From Haloferax gibbonsii ATCC 33959 (GTDB lineage Archaea > Halobacteriota > Halobacteria > Halobacteriales > Haloferacaceae): a DNA stretch of 64,000 nt. The translations under genes were made by a program, and so were the position numbers. Each line of letters opens with the position of its first letter. Position 1 is the first letter of the stretch. The notes below the pieces were generated by a model. That model ran no database searches, was not told the origin of the DNA, and saw only the letters and a list, made by a program, of their open reading frames with translations. The stretch is from assembly GCF_000336775.1 (NCBI RefSeq), contig NZ_AOLJ01000025.1:62001-126000 (forward strand), read 5' to 3'. Shown one piece after another: positions 32,086-40,982 of this stretch.

Positions 32086-33054
32086 CTACCGCCCCAGCGA
32101 CGCGCTCGGGTCGTTGAGCCAGCGGTTCTCGGCCGCCTCGACGCTGACGAGCCCCGCGGAGTCGCCTTCCGGGGTCATCCGGACGCGAAGCCGCCAGCGA
32201 CCGTCCGAGAGCGCCTCGCCGTCGATGAAGCGCACCGCCCGCCCGGGCGTCCGTCGGAGGAGCGACACGGCGATGGGGAGCGTCGGAATCCGGCCGGTCC
32301 GCTCCGCGAGCGCGTAGTCGCCGAAGGTGAGTTCCCACGTCCGAGAGCTGTCGTCGCCGTCGGTCCGAGCGTCGGTACGGGCGTTCGTGGGGACGTCAGT
32401 TTCGGACATCCCGCCGGTCCCGACATCGGCCTCGGCGTCGGGAATCGGCCGTACCGAGTAGCCCTCGACGAAGCCGGCCGTTTCGAGGTGCCCGAGCGTC
32501 GCGTCAACCGGGTTCGGCGTCGCAGTCGGACAAAACAGGTCCGCGGCCGCCTCGACGACCGCCCGCTGCTCGGCGGGCGAGAGGCGGACGTCCAGTTCGC
32601 TCATCAGGCTCCACACCAAGGTGAGACAGAAGTCGTCGTGGTCGTCGACGACCTCGGCCAGCGTGAGGTACGTCTCCATCGCGGCGGTCTCGGCCTCCCG
32701 GTGGCCGAGTTCCGACAGCGCCTCGAACAGCGCGCCCGCGGTGTCGTGACAGAAGGCACTGTAGCGGGTGTAGTCGTCTTCCGACCCCGCTGCGGCCGAC
32801 CGAGGCGGCCCCTTCGACACCTCGTACACCTGCGGGTCGTCGTACGGGATGTTCGGGTCGTATCGCCGAAGCGCCGCCCGGTAGTCTCTCGTCAGTTCCG
32901 CGGCCGCCCCGGCGGTGCGCCGGTCCGGAAACCGCCGGCCCGTCGCGGCACCGGGCTCCGAACCAGTGCGACCGCACACTATCGCGTAGTCGCCGTCGGG
33001 ACGCGCCAGCGACCGAATCTCGGCCCTGACGTCCCGAAGCGTCCCCCCCACCAT
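32086..33054 (-). CDS. Conserved haloarchaeal protein of unknown function
   Basis: 322 residues, soluble. The N-terminal part (about 1-75) starts MVGGTLRDVRAEIRSLARPDGDYAIVCGRTG and ends with RYDPNIPYDDPQVYEV, a compact domain seen in several haloarchaeal proteins (from memory, a DUF7551/DUF7552-like layout). The middle is helical (FCHDTAGALFEALSELGHREAETAAMETYLTLAEVV), and the end is beta-rich (TWELTFGDYALAERTGRIPTLPIAVSLLRR). A disordered Thr/Asp stretch separates them. A longer frame upstream lacks family resemblance. It is divergent from the SRPBCC gene. Confidence 0.8.
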   Translation of the reverse strand: MVGGTLRDVRAEIRSLARPDGDYAIVCGRTGSEPGAATGRRFPDRRTAGAAAELTRDYRAALRRYDPNIPYDDPQVYEVSKGPPRSAAAGSEDDYTRYSAFCHDTAGALFEALSELGHREAETAAMETYLTLAEVVDDHDDFCLTLVWSLMSELDVRLSPAEQRAVVEAAADLFCPTATPNPVDATLGHLETAGFVEGYSVRPIPDAEADVGTGGMSETDVPTNARTDARTDGDDSSRTWELTFGDYALAERTGRIPTLPIAVSLLRRTPGRAVRFIDGEALSDGRWRLRVRMTPEGDSAGLVSVEAAENRWLNDPSASLGR

Positions 33055-33173
33055 CTCGGCTCTAGGTCGAGACACCGGCCGATTATAGGTTGCGATTGCG
33101 ACGGCTGTCGGTCCCGCGGGAACGGGCGACGCGGCCCACAAGGCTTTGGTCCCGCCGACCCCATTCGACGCTC

Positions 33174-33710
33174 GTGGACGAGATAGCCGTCAGCACCGTC
33201 GTCTACCTGCCCCCCGAGGAGATATACGAGTTCCTCGTGGACTTCCCGCGGTACGCCGACTACTCGAAGCACCTGCGAGACGTGCGACAGTCGGGCGACG
33301 GGTCGCCGGGCACGCGGTACGCCCTGTACTTTTCGTGGTGGAAGCTCACCTACACCGCCGAGTCGAAGGTGACGGACGTCACCCCGCCGACGCGCATCGA
33401 CTGGACCATCACCAAGGACGTCCACGCCGTCGGCCGCTGGCGGGTGGAGGAACTCGACGACCTGCCCGACGGGGCCCCGTCGGACGCCGACACCGCCTGT
33501 CGCGTCTTCTTCGAGGTCGAGTACGACCCCGACAGCGTCTCCGCGGGCGACATCGACCTCCCGCGGTTCGTCTCGCTGGGCTGGGTCATCGACAAACTCC
33601 GACCGGTGCTCCAGAAGGAGGCCGAGCGAATCGTCGAGCGAATCGTCGCCGACATCGAGGGGCGGCCGCGGCGCGTTGAACTCACGATACACGCGAAACC
33701 GGGGCCGTGA
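33174..33710 (+). CDS. SRPBCC (START/polyketide-cyclase-like) protein
   Basis: 178 residues from a GTG start. The pattern VDEIAVSTVVYLPPEEIYEFLVDFPRYADYSKHLRDVRQSGDGSPGTRYALYF is typical of the helix-grip fold, which holds a hydrophobic ligand such as a lipid or polyketide. The end is a long helix (LGWVIDKLRPVLQKEAERIVERIVADIEGRPRR). No ligand can be named. It lies just upstream of the trkA gene, with 85 bases between. Confidence 0.87.
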   Translation: MDEIAVSTVVYLPPEEIYEFLVDFPRYADYSKHLRDVRQSGDGSPGTRYALYFSWWKLTYTAESKVTDVTPPTRIDWTITKDVHAVGRWRVEELDDLPDGAPSDADTACRVFFEVEYDPDSVSAGDIDLPRFVSLGWVIDKLRPVLQKEAERIVERIVADIEGRPRRVELTIHAKPGP

Positions 33711-33775
33711 GCGACGGTGGCCGGGGTATTCGCGAAGGGAAATGCACATACGCGCCCGCCGTCCAACACAGGGGT

Positions 33776-33805
33776 ATGACAGGGGCTGGTCTCTGGTGCG
33801 CGTGA
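33776..33805 (+). CDS. Candidate nine-codon leader ORF before trkA
   Basis: ATG at 33776 begins MTGAGLWCA, and its TGA overlaps a GTG at 33802 (GTGA) from which trkA could start. The AT-richer ACATAC near 33745-33750 is a weak TATA candidate about 28 bases upstream. Very short, so chance cannot be excluded. Confidence 0.25.
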   Translation: MTGAGLWCA

Positions 33806-35133
33806 TAATCATCGGTGCCGGACAGGTCGGGTCGTCCATCGCGGCCGACCTCGACGAGACCCACGAGGTCGTCGTCATCGACTGCGACCCGGAGCGCGTC
33901 GACGAACTGAACTACTCGCTCGACGTGCTGGCGCTCCACGGCGACGGAACCTCCGTGGACACGCTCGAAGAGGCCGACGTCGAGCGCGCCGACATGGTCA
34001 TCGCCTCGACCGACGACGACGAGACGAACATCGTCGCCTGCGCGACCGCCAAGGCCATCTCGAACGCGTTCACCATCGCCCGCGTCAAGAACACGGAGTA
34101 CCTCCGGACGTGGCAGCGCTCGGAGAAGGCGTTCGGCATCGACTTCATGGTCTGTACGAACCTGCTCGCCGCGGAGTCCATCGTCCGCGTCGTCGGCCTC
34201 CCCGCCGCCCGCGACGTGGACCCCTTCGCGGGCGGGCAGGTCCAGATGGCCGAGTTCGAAGTCGACGAGGAGAGCCCCGTCGCCAACCAGACCGTGAGCG
34301 AGGCCGACCGGTTCGACTCGCTGACCTTCGCGGCCATCCTCCGCGACGGCGAGGTCACCATCCCCCGCGGGGACTCCGTCATCGGCCCCGGCGACCGCGT
34401 CGTCGTCATCGGCAGCCCCAAGAGCGTCCAAGGGTTCGCCAGTTCCGTCTCGCCGGACGAACCGCCGGGAACCGCCGAGGAGGTCGTCATCGTCGGCGGG
34501 AGCGAAATCGGCTACCACGTCGCCCGCCTGCTCGAAGAGCGCGGCTTCAAGCCCAGACTCATCGAGTACGACGCGGAGCGCGCCCGCGAACTCGCGGAGA
34601 TGCTTCCGGGGACCATCGTCATGGAGAGCGACGCGACCGACGTGGACTTCCTCGAACGCGAGTACATCGGCGACGCCGACCTGCTCGTCTCGGCGCTCGA
34701 CTCCGACGAGAAGAACCTGCTCGTGTCGCTGCTCGCCGCCCGCCTCGGCGTCGAACGCACCGTCGCCGTCATCGACACGACGCCGTACGTGGACCTGTTC
34801 GAGGCCGTCGGCGTCGACGTGGGCGTCAGCCCCCGCGAGGTCGTCGCCGAAGAGATAACGCGGTTCACCCGCGAGGGCGGCGCGGAGAACGTCGCACTCA
34901 TCGAATCGGACAAGGCCGAGGTGCTCGAAATCGAAATCGACGCCGAGAGCGTCCTCGCCGGCAAGCCGATTCGGGAGTCGGTCGCGACGCTCCCCGAAGG
35001 CGTCGTCATCGGCGCGATAACCCGCCGTCGCGAGTTCATCACCCCCCGCGGGGACACCGTCATCGAACCCGGCGACCACGTCGTCGTCTTCGTCGATAGC
35101 TGCGTCATCGACGACGTGGGACCAAACCTGTAA
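33796..35133 (+). CDS. trkA: TrkA, potassium uptake regulatory protein with two RCK units
   Basis: 445 residues. Two TrkA-N Rossmann domains (RVIIIGAGQVGSSIAADL at 2-20 and VIVGGSEIGYHVARLLEERG at about 225-245) are each followed by a TrkA-C domain (ends near 215 and 445). This is the full-length bacterial layout. It binds NAD(H) or ATP in the cytoplasm and gates the TrkH pore. The GTG at 33796 gives the usual MRVIIIGAG; a GTG at 33802 is possible. The TrkH gene follows 121 bases downstream on the same strand. Confidence 0.93.
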   Translation: MRVIIIGAGQVGSSIAADLDETHEVVVIDCDPERVDELNYSLDVLALHGDGTSVDTLEEADVERADMVIASTDDDETNIVACATAKAISNAFTIARVKNTEYLRTWQRSEKAFGIDFMVCTNLLAAESIVRVVGLPAARDVDPFAGGQVQMAEFEVDEESPVANQTVSEADRFDSLTFAAILRDGEVTIPRGDSVIGPGDRVVVIGSPKSVQGFASSVSPDEPPGTAEEVVIVGGSEIGYHVARLLEERGFKPRLIEYDAERARELAEMLPGTIVMESDATDVDFLEREYIGDADLLVSALDSDEKNLLVSLLAARLGVERTVAVIDTTPYVDLFEAVGVDVGVSPREVVAEEITRFTREGGAENVALIESDKAEVLEIEIDAESVLAGKPIRESVATLPEGVVIGAITRRREFITPRGDTVIEPGDHVVVFVDSCVIDDVGPNL

Positions 35134-35254
35134 GTCGGTCCGTCGCCGCACGGCCCCTCGTTCTGCGCCGAACACTCGACCCCGTCACGTCGTCGCGCGG
35201 GCGACCGCGAACCCGAACAGGGAAGAACCCGGCGCTCGGTACGTTAGTCCACGG

Positions 35255-36859
35255 ATGAAATTGCGGGTCGATTACAGAGCCAGCCTGCGTCTCGTGGGGA
35301 CCGTCCTGAAGTATCTCGCGGTCCCTCTTTGTTTCCCGCTCGTGGTCGCGCTGTACTACGGCGAGTCGGTGCTCCCGTTCGTCGTCACGATGGCCGTCAC
35401 GGTCCTCGTCGGCGCGGGGCTCGAACGGCTCGCCGACGAGCCCGACATCGGGGCCCGCGAGGGCTTCCTGATGGTCGCGGTGACGTGGCTGGCCGTCACG
35501 ATTGTCGGCGCGATACCGTTTCTCATCGAGGCCCACGGCATCCCCTTCCTCGCGTCGCCCATCCACCCCGAGTCGACCCTCGGGAGCCCGGTGAACGCGC
35601 TGTTCGAGACGATGAGCGGCTTCACCACGACCGGGGCGACGGTGCTCGGCGACATCTCGTTTAACTCCCACACCCGCGGCATCATGATGTGGCGACAGCT
35701 CACCCAGTGGCTCGGCGGGATGGGTATCGTCGTCCTCGCGGTCGCCATCCTCCCCGAACTCTCCGTGGGTGGCGCACAGCTGATGGACGCGGAAGCGCCC
35801 GGCCCCGGCATCGAGAAACTCACCCCGCGCATCGCCGAGACGGCCCGCGCGCTCTGGGGCGCGTACCTCGGCCTCACGGTGCTCGAAATCGTCCTCCTCT
35901 ACGGCCTGCACGTCACCGGCAACGCCCCGAACATGGACGTGTACAACGCCATCGCCCACGGGCTGACGACGATGCCGACCGGCGGGTTCTCCCCGGAGGC
36001 CCGCAGCATCGAGGCGTTTTCGGCGGCCGCGCAGTGGGTCATCGTTCCCTTCATGGTCGCCGCCGGGACCAACTTCGCGCTCTTCTGGCACGTCCTCACG
36101 GGCGAGCCGAAGCGGCTGTTCCGGGACACCGAGTTCAAGTCCTACCTCGGCGTCATCGGGGTCATCTCGGCCATTCTCGCCGGAATTCTCTTCCTCGGCG
36201 ACGGCCTCATGTCCGTCGCGCCGGCGGGCGAGACCTACGACCAACTCTACCTCGAAGGTATCCGCACGGCCATCATCGGCAACGTCGAACCCGCGGTCCG
36301 CCAGTCGGTGTTTCAGGTCGTCTCTATCGTCACGACGACCGGCTACGCCAGCATCGACTTCAACGCGTGGAGCGCGCCGACGCAGTACGGCCTCCTCTTC
36401 GCGATGTTCATCGGCGGCTCCGGCGGGTCGACCGGCGGCGCGGTCAAAATCGTCCGCTGGTACGTCATCGTGAAATCGCTCCGCCGAGAGCTGTTCACGA
36501 CGGCCCACCCCGAGGCGGTCCGCCCGGTCAGGCTCGCGGGCCGCGCGGTCGACGAGCGGGCCATCCGCGGCATCTACGCCTTCACGCTCCTGTACCTCGT
36601 GCTCTTTTTCGTCTCGACCGGTCTGCTCCACCTCGACGCCGCGCGAACCGGCTTCGACGTGAGCATCCTCGAAACGATGAGCGCCGTCGCCGCGACCCTC
36701 GGGAACGTCGGGCCGGGCTTCGGCATCGTCGGCCCGATGGGGAGCTATCTCGACTTCTCCAACGGCTCGAAGCTGTACATGGTGCTTCTCATGTGGGTGG
36801 GCCGACTGGAGATTCTCCCCGTGTTGGTCATCTTCACGCCAGAGTACTGGCGGCGATAG
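35255..36859 (+). CDS. trkH: TrkH, potassium uptake pore subunit (first copy)
   Basis: 534 residues with about 12 membrane segments arranged as four membrane-pore-membrane units. The selectivity loops are visible as FETMSGFTTTGATVLG, AIAHGLTTMPTGGFSPEARSIE, VVSIVTTTGYASIDFNAW and VAATLGNVGPGFGIVGPMG. LFAMFIGGSGGSTGGAVKIVRWYV is the conserved stretch near the third pore. It moves K+ into the cell together with TrkA, which matters for a salt-in halophile. The second TrkH lies convergently 32 bases downstream. Confidence 0.94.
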   Translation: MKLRVDYRASLRLVGTVLKYLAVPLCFPLVVALYYGESVLPFVVTMAVTVLVGAGLERLADEPDIGAREGFLMVAVTWLAVTIVGAIPFLIEAHGIPFLASPIHPESTLGSPVNALFETMSGFTTTGATVLGDISFNSHTRGIMMWRQLTQWLGGMGIVVLAVAILPELSVGGAQLMDAEAPGPGIEKLTPRIAETARALWGAYLGLTVLEIVLLYGLHVTGNAPNMDVYNAIAHGLTTMPTGGFSPEARSIEAFSAAAQWVIVPFMVAAGTNFALFWHVLTGEPKRLFRDTEFKSYLGVIGVISAILAGILFLGDGLMSVAPAGETYDQLYLEGIRTAIIGNVEPAVRQSVFQVVSIVTTTGYASIDFNAWSAPTQYGLLFAMFIGGSGGSTGGAVKIVRWYVIVKSLRRELFTTAHPEAVRPVRLAGRAVDERAIRGIYAFTLLYLVLFFVSTGLLHLDAARTGFDVSILETMSAVAATLGNVGPGFGIVGPMGSYLDFSNGSKLYMVLLMWVGRLEILPVLVIFTPEYWRR

Positions 36860-36891
36860 CGCCGAAAAACAGGAGTCAGTGCCGCTTTTCG

Positions 36892-38553
36892 TCAGGGATT
36901 CAGCCCGTAGATGACCGACCGGGCGAACACCAACACCGGGATGATTTCGAGGCGACCGACCCACATGTTGAAGAGGAACATCGTCTCGACCCACGGGTTC
37001 ATCCACGGGCCGGTGATGCCCGTCGAGATGCCGACGTTCCCCTGCGCGGACGCGACTTCGAACAGCGCGTCGGCGTAGGTGAACTCCGGCCCGGCGAGGT
37101 TCACGAGGAGGACGCTCGACCCGACGAGCAACAGCAGCCAGAGCATCGAGACGATGGCCGCCTCGGAGAACTCGCGGTCCATCTCGGTCCGCGAGAGCCG
37201 GCGGCCGTTCATCTCGATGTTGACGATTGCGCTCTCGGGGAGGAAGACGCGGGAGAACTGCCAGCGGATGCCGCGGGCGATGGTGTAGCCGCGGATGATT
37301 TTGATGCCGCCGACGGTCGACCCGGCGGCCCCGCCGAGGGTCATCGCCCCCGACAGCAGAATCTTCCCGCCGTCTGACCACTCGCCGAGCGGCGCGGCCT
37401 GAAAGCCGGTGCAGGTGAGCGCGCTCACCCAGTGGAACGCGGCGTCGCGGACGGCGTCCGACTCCGCCCCGCCGACGACGCCCGAGAGCCCGAAGTAGTC
37501 GGCGGTCTCGACGAACGCCGACCCCGCGGTCGCGGGGAGACTGACGAGGTTCTGGACGGCCAGCGCGACCGCGCCGACGGCGAAGAGGACGAGGAGCCAA
37601 CGCGTCTGGAGGTCGCCCCAGAGGCGGTCGACGTCGCGGTTCTTCAGGACGGCGTAGTGGACGGGGAAGGCGATTGCGCCCAGCGCCATGATGGGGAGCA
37701 ACACCGTCTCGATGAGCGGCGAGTCGTACGTCCCGATGGAGCCGTCGGTGACGGCGAACCCGCCGGTCGACAGGCCGGTCATCGCGTGGTTGAGCGCCTG
37801 CCACGCCGCCTCCCACAGCGGGAGCGCGGCCCCGTAGTCGCTGGCGCGGATGGCGAAAAAGAGGACGACCACCGACAGGAGCGTGTAGCCGACGAAAATC
37901 TTCCACACCGTCCGGACCGTCGAGACGACGCTCGGGTGAATCTTCTCCTCTCTGGCCTCGCCGCGGTAGAGCGCGTAGCTCCCGCTGCCGGGCCGCGAGA
38001 GGATGGAGACGGTGAGGACGATGACGCCCACGCCGCCGACCCACTGGATGAGCGAGCGCCACCACTGAATCGTCCGCGGGAGCGACGGTTCGTGGATGCC
38101 CATCGTGAGTCCGCTGCCGGTCCACCCGCTCATGCTCTCGAACAGGGCGTGTAAGGGGTCGCGGAAGTAGACGAGGCTCGACTGGGCGTAGTCGACCCCC
38201 GCGGGAACGAGCGCCGTGAACACGCTCTGTGGGGCGAACTGCGCCGTGAGGAAGAAGGGAAGCGACCCGAAGGCGGCGGTGGCGAACCAGCCCGCGGCGG
38301 CGATTATCATCCCGTGTTTCATGCGGGGCGCGGGGGCGTCTTCGAACGCCTTCCGCGCGCCCAGCCCGACGAACGCCGTCGCGCCCCCGGCGACGAGGAA
38401 CGCGAGGGCGGCGTACCACTCGCCGAAGCCGACCGCGACGAGGACCGACGCGGTCATCAGCGCCGACTCCATGGCGAGGAGCGAGCCCACGTCGCGGCCG
38501 ATGACCGCGAGGTCGGCGGGCCATCCCGAGACGGTTCGTCCGCGGCGGGGCAT
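36892..38553 (-). CDS. trkH: TrkH, potassium uptake pore subunit (second copy)
   Basis: 553 residues with about 12 membrane segments. Pore loops are FESMSGWTGSGLTMG, ALNHAMTGLSTGGFAVTDGSIG, ALTCTGFQAAPLGEWS and VASAQGNVGISTGITGPWMNPW. Compared with copy 1, the first and third loops lack the Thr-Thr-Gly pattern (TGSG and CTGF), so ion selectivity or affinity may differ (inference). Its ATG overlaps the stop of the trkA gene upstream (ATGA), so the pair is translationally coupled. Confidence 0.93.
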   Translation of the reverse strand: MPRRGRTVSGWPADLAVIGRDVGSLLAMESALMTASVLVAVGFGEWYAALAFLVAGGATAFVGLGARKAFEDAPAPRMKHGMIIAAAGWFATAAFGSLPFFLTAQFAPQSVFTALVPAGVDYAQSSLVYFRDPLHALFESMSGWTGSGLTMGIHEPSLPRTIQWWRSLIQWVGGVGVIVLTVSILSRPGSGSYALYRGEAREEKIHPSVVSTVRTVWKIFVGYTLLSVVVLFFAIRASDYGAALPLWEAAWQALNHAMTGLSTGGFAVTDGSIGTYDSPLIETVLLPIMALGAIAFPVHYAVLKNRDVDRLWGDLQTRWLLVLFAVGAVALAVQNLVSLPATAGSAFVETADYFGLSGVVGGAESDAVRDAAFHWVSALTCTGFQAAPLGEWSDGGKILLSGAMTLGGAAGSTVGGIKIIRGYTIARGIRWQFSRVFLPESAIVNIEMNGRRLSRTEMDREFSEAAIVSMLWLLLLVGSSVLLVNLAGPEFTYADALFEVASAQGNVGISTGITGPWMNPWVETMFLFNMWVGRLEIIPVLVFARSVIYGLNP

Positions 38554-39233
38554 CAGTGGTCCTCGTAGTGGCCGAACACGTCGGTCACGTCGGGCGTCGC
38601 GCCCTTCGCGGAGTAGACCGTCAGGAGGTCGCCCGAACCGATGGTCGTGTTCCCGCGGGGCGTCACGGGGTCGTCGTCGCCCTCGCGCTCGATAGCGACT
38701 ATGAGGGTGTCGCCGTCGAGGAGGTTCTCCTGGGCAGCCTCCTGAATCGTCATCCCCGTAATCGGCGCGTCCTCGTCGACGCGGATTTCGAACACCTCGG
38801 CGTGCTCGCCGATGCGCATGTAGTCGACGATGGACGGGCGCTTGACCGCCCGATAGAGGTACTCCGCGATGAGTCGCTGGGGGTTCTCCATCGTGTTGAC
38901 GCCGATTTGGCGGTAGAGGCTCATGTGCTCGGGGTTGTGGACGACGGAGACGATGTCGGGGATGTCGAGCTCCTTCGCCAGAAGGCAGACCATGATGTTG
39001 GTCGCGTCCTTGTCCGTCGTCGTGATGATGGCGTCGGCGCGGTCCGCGCCGGCCTCGTCGAGCGTCTGTTTGACCGTGGCGTCGTCGTTGAGGACGAGGC
39101 AGTCGAACGTCGCGGCGGCCGCCTCGGCCTTCGCCTCGTCGCGCTCGACGACGACGACCTCGTTGCCGCCCTCGGTGGCGATTTCGATGAGCGGCGTGCC
39201 GATGTTGCCCGCACCGACGACGATGATGTACAT
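38553..39233 (-). CDS. trkA: TrkA, potassium uptake regulatory protein with one RCK unit
   Basis: 226 residues: one TrkA-N domain (MYIIVVGAGNIGTPLIEIATEGGNEVVVVERDE, about 1-125) and one TrkA-C domain (about 140-220). It is half the size of the copy at 33796 and would form a larger ring by oligomerising. It is coupled to the TrkH gene by a four-base overlap. Having a single-unit and a double-unit TrkA back to back suggests two separate K+ systems. Confidence 0.93.
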   Translation of the reverse strand: MYIIVVGAGNIGTPLIEIATEGGNEVVVVERDEAKAEAAAATFDCLVLNDDATVKQTLDEAGADRADAIITTTDKDATNIMVCLLAKELDIPDIVSVVHNPEHMSLYRQIGVNTMENPQRLIAEYLYRAVKRPSIVDYMRIGEHAEVFEIRVDEDAPITGMTIQEAAQENLLDGDTLIVAIEREGDDDPVTPRGNTTIGSGDLLTVYSAKGATPDVTDVFGHYEDH

Positions 39234-39427
39234 GACGTTCCGGCGTGCGCATCGGGTGGTGGAAAAACTGTCGGCATGTCGTTTCGTTGGTCAAACGGGG
39301 ACTTTCCGCGCAAACAGCTACCGAATGAGGCGTCGCCGCGTGTTCGGTCACCCTACTGGAGGGTAAACCGAGTGTTCGTCCAGCCCGCCCGCGCGTCTAC
39401 GGCGTCTCGGTCGGGGTGGTGGACCGG

Positions 39428-39435
39428 ATATTTAT
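39428..39435 (+). promoter_or_regulatory. TATA box before the second APC permease
   Basis: ATATTTAT is centred about 29 bases before the ATG at 39461. That ATG opens a 16-codon frame, not the permease frame. Confidence 0.55.
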
Positions 39436-39460
39436 CAACAGATGTGGTATATGTGGACAC

Positions 39461-39511
39461 ATGACGGTCCCGGCCAGTCGGTCCCGCGACCAAGCGAGGG
39501 TCCGCCCGTGA
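39461..39511 (+). CDS. Candidate leaderless 16-codon leader ORF before APC permease
   Basis: The frame encodes MTVPASRSRDQARVRP and starts where a leaderless transcript from the TATA box at 39428-39435 would begin. Its TGA overlaps the GTG at 39508 (GTGA), a good start for the permease. It is basic, unlike the proteome. In-frame permease ATGs at 39442 and 39451 lie too close to the TATA box to be in the transcript. Confidence 0.4.
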   Translation: MTVPASRSRDQARVRP

Positions 39512-40893
39512 GTCACTCGGGCGGGCGCGAACCGACGGTGAGTCTCAGTCTGCTCGACGCGACGATGGTCGGAATCGGCGCGATGATCGGCGCGGGAATC
39601 TTCGTGTTGACGGGGCTTGCAGTCGATATCTCCGGCCCGGCGGCCATCGTCGCGTTCGCCCTCAACGGCGGCGTGACGACCTTCACGGCGCTTTCGTACG
39701 CCGAACTCGCGGCCGCGATTCCGCGAAACGGCGGCGGGTACGCGTACGTCCGCGAGGTGTTTTCCGCACCCGTCGCCTTCGTCATGGGGTGGACGCGGTG
39801 GTTCACGTACATGATCGCGGGGTCGCTGTACGCGCTCGGGTTCGCCTCGAACTTCGTCGAGTTCGGGCACATCTACGGCTACGCCCTTCCGGGGCCGCCG
39901 GTCCTGTACGCGCTCGGGGCCGTCGTGACGCTCGTGGCGCTCAACGCCCTCTCGACGGAAGCCTCGGGACGGGGCGAGACAGCCATCACGCTACTCAAAA
40001 TCGCTATCCTCGGCGTGTTCGTCGCGTTCGGTCTCACGGCCGCGGACGCGGGGGAGTTCGACCCGCTTTTCACCGAGGGAGCGCTGTCGGTCCTCCCCGC
40101 GATGGGGCTGACGTTCATCGCGTTTCAGGGGTACGACCTCATCGCCACCGTCACCGAGGAAGTCGAGAACCCGCAGGTGAACATCCCGCGGGCCATCCTC
40201 CTCTCGGTCGCCGTCACCGTGGTCGTCTACCTGTTCGTCGTCTTCGTCGCCATCGGGACGCTCGGCGCGGACGGGCTCGCTGGCGCGGGCGAGACGGCAA
40301 TCGCGCAGGCGGCGGAGGGCTTCATGCCGACGTTCCCGATAGTCGGAACGGGCGCGGCGCTCATCGCCTTCGGGGCGGTCTTTTCGACCATCTCGGCGCT
40401 CAACGCGGTCGTCATCGGGTCGTCCCGAGTGGCGTTCGCCATGGGCCGCGAGCGACAGTTACCCGCCCGCCTCGGCCGGTTCCACCACCGGTACGGGACG
40501 CCGCTCGTCGCCATTCTCGCGTCGGCCGTGGTGATGCTCGTCGCCGTCCTCGTCGTTCCCATCCGCATCGTCGGGAACCTTGCGAGCCTGTTCTCGCTTC
40601 TGGGGTTCATCATCGTCAACTACGCGTTGATTCGGCTTCGGCGGCGACAGCCGAACCTACAGCGACCTTTCGAAGTGCCGCTGTACCCCGTCACTCCGGT
40701 CCTCGGCATCGTCTGTAACGTGCTTTTGGGCCTCTTTATCGACTGGTTCACCTGGGTGCTGGCCATCGGTTGGCTCGTCGTCGGCGGCGGCGTCTACCTC
40801 CTCTTGTCGAGGCGCGACGACGTCGGCCCGGCGGGACCGCCCGAGATTCAGGACCCGGAGCCGATTGAACCGGCGGAGGGAGCCGACGACTGA
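39508..40893 (+). CDS. APC-family amino acid permease (second copy)
   Basis: 461 residues if started at the GTG at 39508; the frame is open from an ATG at 39442. It has 12 membrane segments with the superfamily opening DATMVGIGAMIGAGIFVLTGLAVDISGPAAIV and SYAELAAAIPRNGGGYAYVRE, and the block AFQGYDLIATVTEEVENPQVNIPRAI. The hydrophilic acidic end is short, without stress-protein domains, unlike the permease at 19033. A TrkA-type protein follows 89 bases on, repeating the pairing seen at 18602-21234. Substrate unknown. Confidence 0.88.
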   Translation: MSHSGGREPTVSLSLLDATMVGIGAMIGAGIFVLTGLAVDISGPAAIVAFALNGGVTTFTALSYAELAAAIPRNGGGYAYVREVFSAPVAFVMGWTRWFTYMIAGSLYALGFASNFVEFGHIYGYALPGPPVLYALGAVVTLVALNALSTEASGRGETAITLLKIAILGVFVAFGLTAADAGEFDPLFTEGALSVLPAMGLTFIAFQGYDLIATVTEEVENPQVNIPRAILLSVAVTVVVYLFVVFVAIGTLGADGLAGAGETAIAQAAEGFMPTFPIVGTGAALIAFGAVFSTISALNAVVIGSSRVAFAMGRERQLPARLGRFHHRYGTPLVAILASAVVMLVAVLVVPIRIVGNLASLFSLLGFIIVNYALIRLRRRQPNLQRPFEVPLYPVTPVLGIVCNVLLGLFIDWFTWVLAIGWLVVGGGVYLLLSRRDDVGPAGPPEIQDPEPIEPAEGADD

Positions 40894-40982
40894 CCGACGA
40901 ATCGACCCGAGAGTCCGAAGACTACCCGCCGACGAAACACCGCACCGAGACGACTACTACACGCCGACACCAATTCACACGC

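Noticed and set aside
35105-39351. Very long Arg-rich and mixed frames across trkH and trkA on the minus strand
   Set aside because: Only the stretches 36892-38553 and 38553-39233 make sense as TrkH and TrkA. The rest are antisense or out-of-frame.
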